From the NCBI GenBank assembly GCA_030526245.1, contig JAUNDD010000008.1:1-64000 (forward strand): a stretch of DNA of 64,000 nucleotides. The letters are read 5' to 3'. The position numbers were made by a program, and so were the translations under genes. Positions 8,946-18,410 of the stretch are shown piece after piece. The notes beneath the pieces are model-generated. The model was not told the DNA's origin, searched no databases, and was given only the letters and a program-made list of their open reading frames with translations. This DNA comes from Lachnospiraceae bacterium. Its GTDB lineage: Bacteria; Bacillota; Clostridia; Lachnospirales; Lachnospiraceae. Numbering within the stretch: the first letter of the stretch is position 1; every line of letters begins with the position of its first letter.

Positions 8946-9013
8946 TTCCGTACATCTGTCATCTGCCGCAGCCTATCGGTTCCGTACACCTGTCATCTGC
9001 CGCAGCCTACCGG
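8946..9013. repeat. 34-bp tandem duplication at the 3' end of the 9007-11169 gene
   Basis: Two adjacent 34-bp units (8946-8979 and 8980-9013) differ at only two positions. On the minus strand the first unit contains the stop codon of the secreted glycosidase-like gene and the second repeats the same segment just beyond it. Four other genes in this window show similar duplications after their stops. Confidence 0.85.
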
Positions 9014-11169
9014 CTCCGGCAGATACCGGTGATATTCGCGTAGGCACTGCCGGACCAGCCGCCCTTCACCGGCGCAATGCCGATCCGGATGTGGGTGATG
9101 GACTTTCGATACGGCCACTTGGACAGGTTCACCCGCAGCTTCTGGGCCTTTCCTCCCACGATGGCCCGCTGGGCATCGAAGATCTTATCCCCGGCATAGA
9201 AGCGGATCTTCACCACCGCGGACTTGGCCGCTGCGCCCCGGATATCCGCCGTCAGACAGAAGTAGGGATTCTTCTCAAAGGCCTGCTTCTTTTTAAAGGT
9301 CTGGGCAATACCCCAGAGGCGGTTTGGATTGAGGGATCCGTTATGCACGATCCGATATCCACCGCTGACCTTGTTCACCGAAGTCACCGCTCCATAGGGC
9401 TGCCAGTTTGATGTGATCGAGGCCGTCTTTTTATAGCCGGACACCGGCTCGATGACACCATCCGACAGGCTGGTCTTCGCATACAGCTTGGCATTGTAGG
9501 TGCCCACCAGCTGTGCCCAGCTCGCAGCCCCAATCTCCTTCAGATACGAAGAGGCCACACTGGGCGACTTGCTCGTGTCCATATATTTGAACACATCCCA
9601 GGAGGGCTTTTTGGTATCCGCCCACTCGGTCCGGCTGTTTGTCCACAGTCCCAGGGCCAGACCCTGGGCTTCCTCCACCGTGTGGTCCACATGACGGTTC
9701 ATGATGAAGGAGTCGATCATGTCCTCCTTCTCCGTCAGGTAGTAGCTGTAAACGATGGCCGCCGCCTGGGTCTTCGACACATTCTTGCCGTTCTGTTTGG
9801 AGGTATAGCCCTGCTCCGACAATATGATCCGGGTGGCCTGACCGTAACGCTCCTTCACAAACCGGCACAGCAGCGAGATGTTGTTCATGTTGATGACCGG
9901 CGTATTCAGGTCATTGCGGGTCCACTGATTCTCGTTTTTCCAGAAGGCCGGCTCCGTCAGCGGCGATCCGTAGGGATGGTAGGCCAGATTCCAGGGAATG
10001 TAGCCATGGGAACTGATGGCCTTGGCAAAGGCCGTCAGCACATCCTTCGCCGGATAGGTGCCGTCCACGGTGTTCACGTTCCAGAGATGATCCAGCGAGA
10101 TGTACACCCGGGCATTGGAGTACACGCTGCTCACACAGTTGTAGGTCAGACGAAACGCCGATTCATACAGATTGATATAGGTATTGAAGGGCAGACGTCC
10201 GCCGTAGTTCCAGACCTTATAGTTATTCACCTCGTTGCCCACGATCCAGTTTACGATCCGGCCGTTGGCTCCGTTGCTGGCGGAGTAGCGCTGCGCCAGG
10301 AAGGTAATGCAGGCCTCGATCTTCTCCCGGGCCGCCTTGCTCTGGGTATTCCAGGCGTAGTAGTTATGTCCGCCTTCCCGTCCGGAAGGCGCGATCAGGT
10401 CCTTCAGATCCGATCGGTATCCCAGCAGCAGGATCGCACTGACCACCGCATTGTTGGCCTTCAGTCCCTTCAGCATGGCATCGTAGGAATAGATGGCCGC
10501 CTTGCTGTACCAGTAGGTCTTTCCCTTATATTTAAAGGGAATAGAAACCGACGCATTCTGCTCCCCGGGCCCGGCCATGGTCAGATTAAACAGAATATTG
10601 ATGGTGGAGTGACGAACGTTCAGTTCCTGGGCATCCTCGATCATATCCGCCGCCACCTGCAGTCCCTTCTTCGAGGTGGCCGTGGGGAACTTATAGCGAT
10701 AGGAAGCCAGTCGTCCCGGATTCGTGATGTAGCGGTAGTTGCTGATGATCTTATAGCTGCTGCCGCTCTTCTGCGCCACCACAAACCGGCGGTCAAGCAT
10801 GGTCCGCAGGGTGGATTTTTTCTTTTTCACCGTAAAGGTCATCCGTTTGGCCTTTTTGACACTGACCAGCGGTTTATCCGTGCCGGAGATCTTCGAGGCC
10901 ATGTAGGGCAGCGAAAACAGATAGCAGCGGTCCCCGCTGATCTGTGAGATCTTGCTGCAGGAGGCTGTCACCTGCAGCTTGGTGGTGGAGGTCAGAGTGC
11001 AGCTGGAGATGGTCACCGGCTGCGAAGCCGCCTGGGCCCGAATCGGTCCCGTCCCCGGCAGCGCCATCAGTACCATCAGCAGACAGATCGCCAGCACCCG
11101 GAGCGTCACCCTTTTTCGCTGCGACTCCTGGCCCTCCTGCTCATGCATCCATCGAAACGCATTCTTCAT
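9007..11169 (-). CDS. secreted glycosidase-like TIM-barrel protein (resembles DUF5722)
   Basis: About 720 aa. A signal sequence lies near residues 19-48 after a charged N-terminal stretch, cleaved around AQAAS. Residues 50-170 are beta-rich and Lys/Ser-rich. The central 170-530 region looks like a glycosidase TIM barrel: the strand motif WIVGNEVNN supplies a likely acid/base Glu, and ILSEQGYTS a likely nucleophile Glu. The C-terminal 600-720 region looks like a carbohydrate-binding beta-sandwich. The whole resembles proteins annotated DUF5722, from memory. Several starts compete; ATG 11169 has GGAG 8 nt upstream, and 11175 and 11199 fit less well. The substrate is unknown. It stands alone between terminators. 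Confidence 0.8.
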   Translation of the reverse strand: MKNAFRWMHEQEGQESQRKRVTLRVLAICLLMVLMALPGTGPIRAQAASQPVTISSCTLTSTTKLQVTASCSKISQISGDRCYLFSLPYMASKISGTDKPLVSVKKAKRMTFTVKKKKSTLRTMLDRRFVVAQKSGSSYKIISNYRYITNPGRLASYRYKFPTATSKKGLQVAADMIEDAQELNVRHSTINILFNLTMAGPGEQNASVSIPFKYKGKTYWYSKAAIYSYDAMLKGLKANNAVVSAILLLGYRSDLKDLIAPSGREGGHNYYAWNTQSKAAREKIEACITFLAQRYSASNGANGRIVNWIVGNEVNNYKVWNYGGRLPFNTYINLYESAFRLTYNCVSSVYSNARVYISLDHLWNVNTVDGTYPAKDVLTAFAKAISSHGYIPWNLAYHPYGSPLTEPAFWKNENQWTRNDLNTPVINMNNISLLCRFVKERYGQATRIILSEQGYTSKQNGKNVSKTQAAAIVYSYYLTEKEDMIDSFIMNRHVDHTVEEAQGLALGLWTNSRTEWADTKKPSWDVFKYMDTSKSPSVASSYLKEIGAASWAQLVGTYNAKLYAKTSLSDGVIEPVSGYKKTASITSNWQPYGAVTSVNKVSGGYRIVHNGSLNPNRLWGIAQTFKKKQAFEKNPYFCLTADIRGAAAKSAVVKIRFYAGDKIFDAQRAIVGGKAQKLRVNLSKWPYRKSITHIRIGIAPVKGGWSGSAYANITGICRSR

Positions 11170-11254
11170 CGTCATGGCTCCTTTTCTTTTTTTCTTCATT
11201 CTTTTTCTTTTTCCTTAATAATGCAGACACAAAGCCGTCACAATTCTCAGGTAA

Positions 11255-11283
11255 AGTATAGCCATGCTAGCAAATGAGCTAGC
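11255..11283 (-). promoter_or_regulatory. putative promoter and operator of the glycosidase-like gene
   Basis: A TATACT -10 box (11255-11260) on the minus strand is preceded by two GCTAGC palindromes (11266-11271 and 11278-11283) spaced 12 bp apart where the -35 box would be. No good -35 is visible, which would suit an activator-dependent promoter. Confidence 0.4.
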
Positions 11284-11360
11284 AGATTTCATAACTCGGT
11301 TCTGTGAGGCCCACAACTCACAGGACACTCCCTCAAACATTTATTTTTTCTCTTTCCTTG

Positions 11361-11389
11361 AAAAAGGCACGCGGCAAGCGTGCCTTTTT
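11361..11389. terminator. bidirectional terminator
   Basis: AAAAAGGCACGC and GCGTGCCTTTTT form a perfect 12-bp stem around GGCAA with A- and T-runs on both sides. It insulates the glycosidase-like gene from the trp operon end. Confidence 0.8.
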
Positions 11390-11584
11390 CATTTTCACAG
11401 CTCTGCTTCAACATTTCCAAAGCGACCGGTCAACGGTCTGCCCGGCCTTTCTCCCTACTTTACCACAGAGTCTTCTCTCGTCGCTACCATAAGCGTACAC
11501 ATTACACTAAGCCCTTTTCGACAGGCTCTCCGAGCCCCTGCCCTTTTTGAGCCTGAAAAAAAACCCACTATAACTTTTTGTGAA

Positions 11585-11623
11585 GAGAAAAATCCTGTGA
11601 GCAGCCAACGCCGCTCACAGGAT
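11585..11623 (-). terminator. terminator downstream of the trp operon
   Basis: ATCCTGTGAGC (11592-11602) pairs with GCTCACAGGAT (11613-11623), followed on the minus strand by TTTTTCTC. It is the best Rho-independent terminator after trpA. Confidence 0.75.
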
Positions 11624-11677
11624 CACGCATCTGTCTTCTCTATAACGATCTGGTTTCATCAAACCACGCTCTTTCAA

Positions 11678-11722
11678 TCACGCTCCTCACTCATGCAGGC
11701 ATGAAGGGGAGCGTGACTTTTT
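11678..11722 (+). terminator. long hairpin, terminator-like on the plus strand
   Basis: TCACGCTCC (11678-11686) pairs with GGAGCGTGA (11708-11716), with an inner TCATGC/GCATGA stem. CTTTTTCCC follows on the plus strand. No plus-strand gene is recognised upstream. With the other stems in 11200-11758 this gap is unusually hairpin-dense and holds no convincing gene. Confidence 0.5.
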
Positions 11723-11758
11723 CCCATCATCCTATGGATGCTGCCTCTCTCCCGCGGA

Positions 11759-12535
11759 TCACAGATCCCGGATCGCATCCTTCATGGACCGCACATACTC
11801 GCCCACCGGACCGGCCGCCTCCGTCTTATGCTTTTCCAGCAGCCGGATGATGGCCGATCCCACAATGGCACCATCGGCATGCGCTGCCATGGCTGCCGCC
11901 TGCTCCGGCGTGGAAATACCAAAGCCCACCGCACAGGGCACCTTCGCCGAAGCCTTCACCATCGAAACCAGCTTGCCGATGTCCGTGGTGATCTCGCTGC
12001 GCACACCGGTCACACCCAGACTGGATACGATGTAGATAAAGCCGGTGGCTTCCTTTGCGATCATGGCGATACGATTTTCACTGGTGGGGGCGATCAGAGA
12101 GATCAGATCCAGCCCGTATTTTTTACAGATGGGATCAAAATCCTCCTTCTCCTCAAAGGGAACGTCCGGCAGGATCATGCCATCGATTCCCACCTCACGG
12201 CATTTCTGGCAGAAACGCTCGGTGCCGTAGGAGAACACCACATTGGCGTAGGTCATGAACACCATGGGAACCGTTACATCCTCCCGCAGCTCCTTCACCA
12301 TGTCGAAGATCTTGTCTGTGGTGACACCGCCGGCCAGGGCCCGCAGGTTTGCTCCCTGGATCACCGGTCCCTCCGCCGTCGGATCGGAAAAGGGGATACC
12401 CAGCTCCACCAGGTCAGCGCCATTTTCCACAGCGGCCCGCACCACCGCCTTGGTGGTCTCCAGATCCGGATCCCCGCAGGTAATAAATGGAATAAATGCT
12501 TTGCCCTTTGCAAAGGCCTCTGCTATTCTGCTCAT
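11759..12535 (-). CDS. trpA: tryptophan synthase alpha subunit
   Basis: 258 aa, full length. TrpA cleaves indole-3-glycerol phosphate to indole and glyceraldehyde-3-phosphate, passing indole through a tunnel to TrpB. The family signature [19 protein letters not shown] (about 41-59) carries the catalytic Glu and Asp region, and GFGISTPEQ near 210 is the phosphate-binding loop. Its ATG overlaps the trpB stop by 4 nt, coupling production of the two subunits. It is the last gene of the operon. Confidence 0.97.
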   Translation of the reverse strand: MSRIAEAFAKGKAFIPFITCGDPDLETTKAVVRAAVENGADLVELGIPFSDPTAEGPVIQGANLRALAGGVTTDKIFDMVKELREDVTVPMVFMTYANVVFSYGTERFCQKCREVGIDGMILPDVPFEEKEDFDPICKKYGLDLISLIAPTSENRIAMIAKEATGFIYIVSSLGVTGVRSEITTDIGKLVSMVKASAKVPCAVGFGISTPEQAAAMAAHADGAIVGSAIIRLLEKHKTEAAGPVGEYVRSMKDAIRDL

Positions 12536-13722
12536 TCGTGGATGTCCTCCCCTCTATAGCGCGCAATGGCTGCGCAGTCCTTGTCACCTCGTCCGGAAAT
12601 GGTGATGACCATGATCTGATCCGGACTCATCTGCGGAGCCAGCTTCAGAGCGTGAGCCACCGCATGGGACGATTCGATAGCCGGGATGATACCCTCCATC
12701 CGGCTCATGTACTCAAAGGCATTGACCGCTTCATCGTCCGTCACCGCCACATACTGGGCCCGTCCGATGTCATTGAGCCATGCATGCTCCGGCCCGATTC
12801 CCGGATAATCCAGACCGGCCGAAATGGAATAGACCGGTGCGATCTGTCCGTATTCATCCTGGCAGAAGTAGGACTTCATGCCATGGAAAATGCCTACCCG
12901 GCCGGTGGCGATGGTGGCTGCGGTCTCGTAGGTATCAATGCCGCGGCCTGCTGCCTCACAGCCGATCAGCTGCACTTCCTTGTCCTCAATGAAGTGATAG
13001 AAGCTTCCGATGGCATTGCTGCCGCCGCCTACGCAGGCCAGCACCGCATCCGGAAGACGTCCTTCCTTCTCCAGAATCTGCTGCTTCATCTCCTTTGAGA
13101 TCACCGCCTGGAAATCACGGACGATGGTAGGGAAGGGATGGGGACCCATGACAGAACCAAGGCAGTAGTGCGTATCGGCAATGCGGTTGGTCCATTCACG
13201 CATGGCCTCGGACACCGCATCCTTTAAGGTGGCAGTACCGGTCTTCACCGGGATCACCGTGGCACCCAGCAGCCGCATCCGGTATACATTCAGAGCCTGG
13301 CGGATGGTATCCTCTTCGCCCATGAACACCACGCACTCCATACCCAGCAGGGCGGCTGCCGTGGCCGTCGCCACACCATGCTGTCCCGCGCCGGTCTCCG
13401 CGATCAGACGGGTCTTGCCCATCTTCTTGGCCAGCAGCGCCTGTCCCAGTGCATTGTTGATCTTGTGGGCTCCGGTATGGTTTAAGTCCTCTCTCTTTAA
13501 GTAGATCTTGGCACCGCCCAGGTCCTTCGTCATCTTTTCTGCATAGTAAAGACGGCTGGGGCGGCCCGCATACTCATTAAACAGCTCCGTCAGCTCCCGG
13601 TTGAATTCCGGGTCATCCTTAAAGTGATTGTAAGCCTCTTCCAGCTCGATCACCGCATTCATCAGTGTTTCCGGTATATACTGTCCGCCATGCTCTCCAA
13701 AGCGTCCCTTCGACTGTCCCAT
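12532..13722 (-). CDS. trpB: tryptophan synthase beta subunit
   Basis: 396 aa, usual length. This is the PLP enzyme that condenses indole with serine to give tryptophan. The PLP lysine lies in the [13 protein letters not shown] segment (about 82-94), followed by a TGAGQHG loop and the phosphate-binding GGGSNAIG motif (about 230). The start follows AGGAGGTAACA, a strong site. The C-terminus overlaps the trpA start by 4 nt. Confidence 0.98.
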   Translation of the reverse strand: MGQSKGRFGEHGGQYIPETLMNAVIELEEAYNHFKDDPEFNRELTELFNEYAGRPSRLYYAEKMTKDLGGAKIYLKREDLNHTGAHKINNALGQALLAKKMGKTRLIAETGAGQHGVATATAAALLGMECVVFMGEEDTIRQALNVYRMRLLGATVIPVKTGTATLKDAVSEAMREWTNRIADTHYCLGSVMGPHPFPTIVRDFQAVISKEMKQQILEKEGRLPDAVLACVGGGSNAIGSFYHFIEDKEVQLIGCEAAGRGIDTYETAATIATGRVGIFHGMKSYFCQDEYGQIAPVYSISAGLDYPGIGPEHAWLNDIGRAQYVAVTDDEAVNAFEYMSRMEGIIPAIESSHAVAHALKLAPQMSPDQIMVITISGRGDKDCAAIARYRGEDIHE

Positions 13723-13849
13723 TGTTACCTCCTGCTCTATTCACCCGAATAATCAGATGAAGTTCTCCCTGTTTCCGTTTATATCCGGGTTCTCGACCCG
13801 CTCCAATCTTCAATTTATCCGTCTGCCAGGCCTATTCCCTGCTGCGTTA

Positions 13850-14596
13850 TTACCTGCTCTCCGGCCTTCTTACCTGCCGGACAAAAGACTCCATCTTCTC
13901 CGGATCCTTGACGCGGTCCGTCTCGATCCCGGAGCTGACATCCACCCCGAAGGGCTTTACCTGCCGGATCGCTTCGGCCACATTCTCCGGATCCAGCCCG
14001 CCTGCCAGTAAGAAGGGTCGTTCAAAGCCCTCCACCAGCGACCAGTCAAAGGTCTTCCCGGTTCCGGTTCCGCTGTCCAGCAATACCAGATCCGCCCCAG
14101 ACCTTTCGGCTCTCTCCAGATCGGCTTTCTCCCGGATCTTAAAGGCCTTGATGATCCGCGCCCTTTTCAGACTGTGATTTTCCGGATCGACTCCTGTGAC
14201 AGCTCCCGCACTGACTTCTGCCGAAGCTTCAAAGCCGCCTTCTTCCTGGCGCTTTCCAAGCTCCCCGAAGTCTTCTTTCCGACAGTCTGTCGTTTTACCT
14301 TCGATCTCGCTTCTCAGCCTTGCTATGTAGGCATCGTCCTCCTGCCCGTGCAGCTGCGCGATGTCGATCAGACCTTCCCGTAGCAGCGCTGCCACATGCT
14401 CCAGTGGTTCATCCACAAACACACCCACCGCACGGATCGTCGGATGCAAAAGGGGCTTTAACACCTGCATCTGCTCCCGGGTGATACTGCGTCCAAATCC
14501 GGGACTGAGTATAAAGCCCGCCAGATCCGGTCGGCAGCGGTTCACCGCCAGCACATCCTCCGATCGGCGCAGACCGCACATTTTGATACAGATCAT
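13850..14596 (-). CDS. trpF: phosphoribosylanthranilate isomerase with an internal insertion
   Basis: 248 aa, about 40 longer than usual TrpF. It catalyses the Amadori rearrangement of PRA to CdRP. Conserved parts are KMCGLRR at the N-terminus (catalytic Cys7), QLHG near 81-84, and LAGGLDPENV plus the GVDVSSGIE phosphate-binding end. Residues about 96-145 are an extra charged, low-complexity segment between the QLHG strand and the IIKAFKI strand. I chose the ATG at 14596 because the 33 upstream codons to 14695 precede the family's normal start and AAGGA lies 10 nt away. It is cotranscribed with trpC and trpB. Confidence 0.93.
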   Translation of the reverse strand: MICIKMCGLRRSEDVLAVNRCRPDLAGFILSPGFGRSITREQMQVLKPLLHPTIRAVGVFVDEPLEHVAALLREGLIDIAQLHGQEDDAYIARLRSEIEGKTTDCRKEDFGELGKRQEEGGFEASAEVSAGAVTGVDPENHSLKRARIIKAFKIREKADLERAERSGADLVLLDSGTGTGKTFDWSLVEGFERPFLLAGGLDPENVAEAIRQVKPFGVDVSSGIETDRVKDPEKMESFVRQVRRPESR

Positions 14597-14767
14597 GCCG
14601 CTTCCATCCTTTCCTTGCTCAGCCAGCTTATCCACAAATAACGCTTCTGCTTTCCGGTTTCCCGGCAGATTTTCCCGGCAGAACAGCTGCCGCACAGATC
14701 TCCTTATCTGGAATACGCCTCTCTGCTTTCATTGATCGATGACTGCCATTTCCCGGCTGCCATCGGA

Positions 14768-15559
14768 TCAGCGCCGGCCCCTCAGTTCATCCAGCATGGC
14801 TTTTTTATCGGCTGCCCGCATCAGAGTCTCTCCGATCAGTACACCATTGACGCCAGCCTCCCGCAGCACCTGGATATCCTCCGCCGTGCGGATCCCGCTC
14901 TCTGCCACAAACAAGGTCTCCTTCGGAGCCAGCCGTCGAAGCCGCTCGCTGTTGTGTACATCTACCGTGAAATCCTTCAGGTTTCGATTATTTACACCGA
15001 TGATCCGGGCGCCGGATTCCACCGCACTTTCCACTTCCGCTTCATCGTGGGCCTCCACCAGACAGGACAGCCCCAGGCTGTCTGCAATCTCCCGATAGGC
15101 CCGCAGCGTCGAGGTATCCAGCAGGGCGCAGATCAGGAGTACCGCCGAGGCCCCCAGTGTCTTCGCCTCGTAGATCATGTATTCATCCACCGTGAAATCC
15201 TTGCGGATACAGGGAATGCTGACGGTCTGCACGATCTCCTGCAGATACCGGTTGCTGCCTAGAAACCATTTCGGCTCCGTCAGCACCGAGATGCAGGCGG
15301 CTCCGGCCTGTTCATATTCCCGGGCTATGTTCACATAGGGAAAATCCGGGGCGATGAGTCCCTTGGAGGGAGATGCCTTCTTGCACTCGCAGATGAAGCC
15401 GATATCCGGCTGACTCAGTGCCTGTTCAAAGGGAAATCCGGTATCTGCCTTCAGGGCTTCCGCCTGTCTTCGCATCTCTGCCGGCGGGATCTGCTCCTTG
15501 GCCCGGGCGACCCGTTCCGCCGCATACCCGGCAATCGTTTCAAGAATGTTTGCTGCCAT
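14768..15559 (-). CDS. trpC: indole-3-glycerol phosphate synthase
   Basis: 263 aa, usual length. It decarboxylates and cyclises CdRP to indole-3-glycerol phosphate. Seen are ECKKASPSKGLI (about 52-63, catalytic Lys), IRKDFTVDEY (second catalytic Lys), GVNNRNL and the phosphate-binding VAESGIRTAEDI and NGVLIGETLM segments. It is a stand-alone enzyme, not fused to trpF. It lies 128 bp after trpD, the gap being filled by a short tandem repeat. Confidence 0.97.
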   Translation of the reverse strand: MAANILETIAGYAAERVARAKEQIPPAEMRRQAEALKADTGFPFEQALSQPDIGFICECKKASPSKGLIAPDFPYVNIAREYEQAGAACISVLTEPKWFLGSNRYLQEIVQTVSIPCIRKDFTVDEYMIYEAKTLGASAVLLICALLDTSTLRAYREIADSLGLSCLVEAHDEAEVESAVESGARIIGVNNRNLKDFTVDVHNSERLRRLAPKETLFVAESGIRTAEDIQVLREAGVNGVLIGETLMRAADKKAMLDELRGRR

Positions 15560-15578
15560 ACTCTATCTCGTTTCTCGT

Positions 15579-15686
15579 CAAACTGTATCGTGACGCCTTC
15601 GCTTCTTTATTCCCACCAAGCCGTATCGCCACGCCTTCGTTTCCGTTTTTTCCACCAAGCCATGTGTTACGCCTTCGTTTTCCTGC
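15579..15686. repeat. imperfect tandem repeat between trpD and trpC
   Basis: Three consecutive imperfect units (15579-15616, 15617-15655, 15656-about 15686) of 38-39 bp, with shared blocks ACGCCTTCGYTT and CCACCAAGCC. They start right after the trpD stop on the minus strand. No coding potential or stem is obvious. Confidence 0.75.
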
Positions 15687-15687
15687 C

Positions 15688-16710
15688 TCAGCTATTCGAC
15701 TCCCGAACGTAGGCCTCCAGCACTTCCATGGCCTTACCGCTGTCGATCATCTCAGCAGCCAGTCGAACACCGGCCTCCAGGCTTTCCGCCTTGCCGCCGG
15801 CATAGATGGCCGCGCCGGCATTAAGAAGCACCGTGCTGCGCTTGGGTCCCTGCTCTTTACCGCTTAAGATGTCCCGGGTGATCTGTGCATTTTCCTGGGG
15901 TGTTCCGCCCAGCAGATCCGCCTTTGTGCATCGCTCCAGTCCGAACTGCTCCGGCGTGATGGTATAGGTCTTGTACCATCCGTTCTGGAATTCACATACC
16001 GTGGTGGGAGCGCTCATGCTGATCTCATCCAGCTTGTCCTTGCCGTATACCACCAGGCCGCGTTTAACACCCAGGCTGGTCAGAACCTTGGCCACCGGCT
16101 CTACCAGATATTCATCGTACACACCCAGCAGGAAATAATCCGGGCTGGCCGGGTTGGTCAGCGGTCCCAGGATGTTGAACACGGTTCTAAAGCCCAGTTC
16201 CCGGCGAATGGCGCCTACATATTTCATGGAGCTGTGATACTTCTGCGCAAACAGGAAGCAAAGTCCAACCTTTTCCAGCAGCTCCTTCGCCTTCTCCGGA
16301 CTCTGCTCAATGTTGACACCAAGGGCCTCCTGGCAGTCGGCCGTTCCGCTCAAAGAAGAGGCCGCCCGGTTTCCATGCTTGGCAACCTTGACACCGGCTG
16401 CTGCAATGACAAACGCAGCCGTCGTTGAAATATTGAAGCTCTTGGATCCGTCTCCTCCGGTTCCGACGATCTCCAGCACCTCCATGCCCTCATGCTCCAC
16501 CTTCGTCGCATGCTCACGCATCGCTGCTGCACATCCGGAGATCTCGTCGATGGTCTCCGCCTTGGCGCTCTTGGTGGACAGAGCCGACAGGAATGCCGCA
16601 TTCTGGGTCGGTGTGGTCTCTCCGCTCATAATCTCATTCATCACCGCGTAGGCTTCGTCATAGGTAAGGTCCTCTTTGTTCACGATTTTTACAATAGCTT
16701 CTTTGATCAT
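15688..16710 (-). CDS. trpD: anthranilate phosphoribosyltransferase
   Basis: 340 aa, usual length. It joins anthranilate and PRPP. The PRPP loop [15 protein letters not shown] lies at about 84-98, then [12 protein letters not shown] and the [16 protein letters not shown] region that binds anthranilate. It is the first gene of this trp operon, starting after AGGAGG. No trpE or trpG precedes it, so anthranilate synthase must be encoded elsewhere. Expression is set by the T-box leader about 200 nt upstream. Confidence 0.97.
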   Translation of the reverse strand: MIKEAIVKIVNKEDLTYDEAYAVMNEIMSGETTPTQNAAFLSALSTKSAKAETIDEISGCAAAMREHATKVEHEGMEVLEIVGTGGDGSKSFNISTTAAFVIAAAGVKVAKHGNRAASSLSGTADCQEALGVNIEQSPEKAKELLEKVGLCFLFAQKYHSSMKYVGAIRRELGFRTVFNILGPLTNPASPDYFLLGVYDEYLVEPVAKVLTSLGVKRGLVVYGKDKLDEISMSAPTTVCEFQNGWYKTYTITPEQFGLERCTKADLLGGTPQENAQITRDILSGKEQGPKRSTVLLNAGAAIYAGGKAESLEAGVRLAAEMIDSGKAMEVLEAYVRESNS

Positions 16711-16907
16711 AACTGCCTCCTTAGCATAAATCCTGTCACAGTTTCAGGTCCATGAACTGTAACCAAATCCTCTCTGTCGGAGCCTTTGTACCCGTTCACG
16801 AAGTGAACTGCAGCAAGCATTTCATTCGTCCTTCGTATCCTTCAAAAGCACGCTGACTGCGCTGCCGCAGTCATCCGGATACCTGCCCGATTTTATCCCG
16901 GGCTATC

Positions 16908-17256
16908 GGTAAAAATAAAAACCCCGGCAGAATCTTCCATTCTGCCGGGGACGAATAACAAACTATCCGCGGTGCCACCCCGCTTTGCAGGTTTCCCTGC
17001 ACTCTTTCTCAGGTACCATCATACCCTCAGCTCCTGACGCGAGCCTCACGTCACAGAATACTCAGCCAGCATCCATTTTGATCTGCCTCCCTGTTCATTA
17101 CCATCGGGATCCGATCCGTCGGTGCCGTGCCTTTGACTGTGCCCTCCGCGGTCCATTTAGCAGGCTGCGCTCCGTCTGTTCTCAGCAATCCAGACTCTCT
17201 GTAGGTGCATATCCGGCTTTTATCTCCGCTTCATCGGTTTGAAGTATTAAAGGATT
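16908..17256 (-). promoter_or_regulatory. T-box leader specific for tRNA-Trp, with terminator
   Basis: On the minus strand the T-box sequence GGGTGGCACCGCGG lies at 16967-16980, followed by a GC-rich terminator (CCCCGGCAGAA stem, 16922-16950) and a U-tract at 16911-16921. An AGAGAG stem-I bulge is present, and a UGG triplet at 17153-17155 in an AAUGGACC context is the likely specifier codon, i.e. Trp. The UGGC of the antiterminator bulge would pair with a tRNA 3' end whose discriminator is G, as in tRNA-Trp. Uncharged tRNA-Trp would favour read-through into trpD. Confidence 0.93.
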
Positions 17257-17262
17257 GCAACC

Positions 17263-17291
17263 ATCCTACCACTAACATTTACGGCTGTCAA
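17263..17291 (-). promoter_or_regulatory. sigma-A promoter of the trp operon
   Basis: A consensus TTGACA -35 and TAGGAT -10 are 17 nt apart on the minus strand, just upstream of the T-box leader. Confidence 0.85.
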
Positions 17292-17351
17292 TCCTTTTGC
17301 TCTCAGATTTTTTGTTTCATTTACCTTGCGATGTGAATATTTCTTTCACTC

Positions 17352-18068
17352 TTATATAAAAAATGCCATGGCTGCCGCCGCAAAAATCGCCGGCAGCAGA
17401 TTGGCGACCCGGATCCTCTTATCAAACAGCAGATTGACCCCCACGCAGAAAATCAGAATAGATCCCACGTAGGACAGGTTGCTCATGGCCGCCTCCGTGA
17501 TCAGGGGCCTGGCCGCACCGGCCAGTAGCGTCACGCTTCCCTGGAAAATGCCCACCGGAATAAAGGAAAACAGTGCTCCCTTTCCAAGGGAAGAGGTCAT
17601 GACCAGAATGATCACAAAGTCCAGCACTCCCTTCGCCAGCAGGATCGAATAGTCCCCGTTGATCCCATCCTCGATGGATCCGACGATGGCCATCGCTCCG
17701 ATGCAGACTGTCAGCGAAGCGGTCACAAAGGCTCCCACAAAGCCGGCATCCCGACTGTTGCCGGTGCGGATCTTCAGCCATTCTCCAAACCGGACAAACT
17801 TTCCATCCAGATCCAGCAGCTCACCCAGCAGGGCTCCCACGGACATGCTGATGATCATCATCATAGTCCCGTTGGTCTGCAGCTGCCCGTTTTCCATCAC
17901 CAGCATCTTCGAAAGGGCACCGCCCATACCAACAAACAAGACGGCCACTGCATTGGCCGTCATCAGAGTTTCTCTTAAGTTTTCCTTCAGTCTGGAACCG
18001 CCCGCCATGCCCAGCAGTCCGCCGGCCACGATGAGCGCCATATTCAGAAGTGTTCCCAATCCGCGCAT
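17352..18068 (-). CDS. DUF554 membrane protein (YqgA/YdfK-like)
   Basis: 238 aa with about seven hydrophobic segments and Gly-rich helices (VAGGLLGMAGG near 14-24, LFVGMGGALSKML, SMSVGALLGELL). The sequence matches the DUF554 pattern, an integral membrane family of unproven function. The start lies 2 nt after the stop of the TSCPD gene, so the two are probably one transcript. No transport substrate can be assigned. Confidence 0.88.
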   Translation of the reverse strand: MRGLGTLLNMALIVAGGLLGMAGGSRLKENLRETLMTANAVAVLFVGMGGALSKMLVMENGQLQTNGTMMMIISMSVGALLGELLDLDGKFVRFGEWLKIRTGNSRDAGFVGAFVTASLTVCIGAMAIVGSIEDGINGDYSILLAKGVLDFVIILVMTSSLGKGALFSFIPVGIFQGSVTLLAGAARPLITEAAMSNLSYVGSILIFCVGVNLLFDKRIRVANLLPAIFAAAAMAFFI

Positions 18069-18070
18069 AC

Positions 18071-18322
18071 TTACTCAGCCAGTGCCTCGTCAATGGCCTT
18101 AGCCAGCTGATCCGCACAGGAGGTGTTCTTGCGTCCGCACAGATTGCCGCGCAGTGTATCCGCAGCCGCCTTGGCATCTGCACCCTCCAGCAGCTTGCCG
18201 ATGGCTTTCAGGTTTCCGTCACATCCTCCCATAAACTTTACATCATGCAGCTTTCCATCTTCCATGGCAAACGTGATCTGCATGGCACAAACACCCTTCG
18301 GGGTAAATACATATTCTTTCAT
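18071..18322 (-). CDS. small TSCPD-domain protein (TIGR03905-like)
   Basis: 83 aa. The sequence MKEYVFTPKGVCA, then MGGCDGNLKAIGKLLEG and NTSCADQLAKAI with three conserved Cys, is the TIGR03905 form of the TSCPD domain, otherwise found at the C-terminus of vitamin-B12-dependent ribonucleotide reductases. Its stand-alone function is unknown; a metal- or thiol-linked role is suggested only by the conserved cysteines. The start follows AAGGAGATATACC. A plausible promoter (TTGCGC, 17 nt, TACACT) lies about 60 nt upstream, just outside repeat element copy A. Confidence 0.85.
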   Translation of the reverse strand: MKEYVFTPKGVCAMQITFAMEDGKLHDVKFMGGCDGNLKAIGKLLEGADAKAAADTLRGNLCGRKNTSCADQLAKAIDEALAE

Positions 18323-18410
18323 GGTATATCTCCTTATCTTCGGCAGCTGCGCTGCCGGTTTTTATTCAGGTCAAGTGTACTCTGTTCTCCCGGTTTGCGC
18401 AATCCATAAC

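Noticed and set aside
9682..10947. 421-codon plus-strand open frame
   Set aside because: Antisense to the glycosidase-like gene; high-GC codon use opens such frames and no motif or ribosome binding site is present.
11264..11704. 146-codon plus-strand open frame in the hairpin-rich gap
   Set aside because: It runs through the terminator hairpins and has no ribosome binding site or family resemblance.
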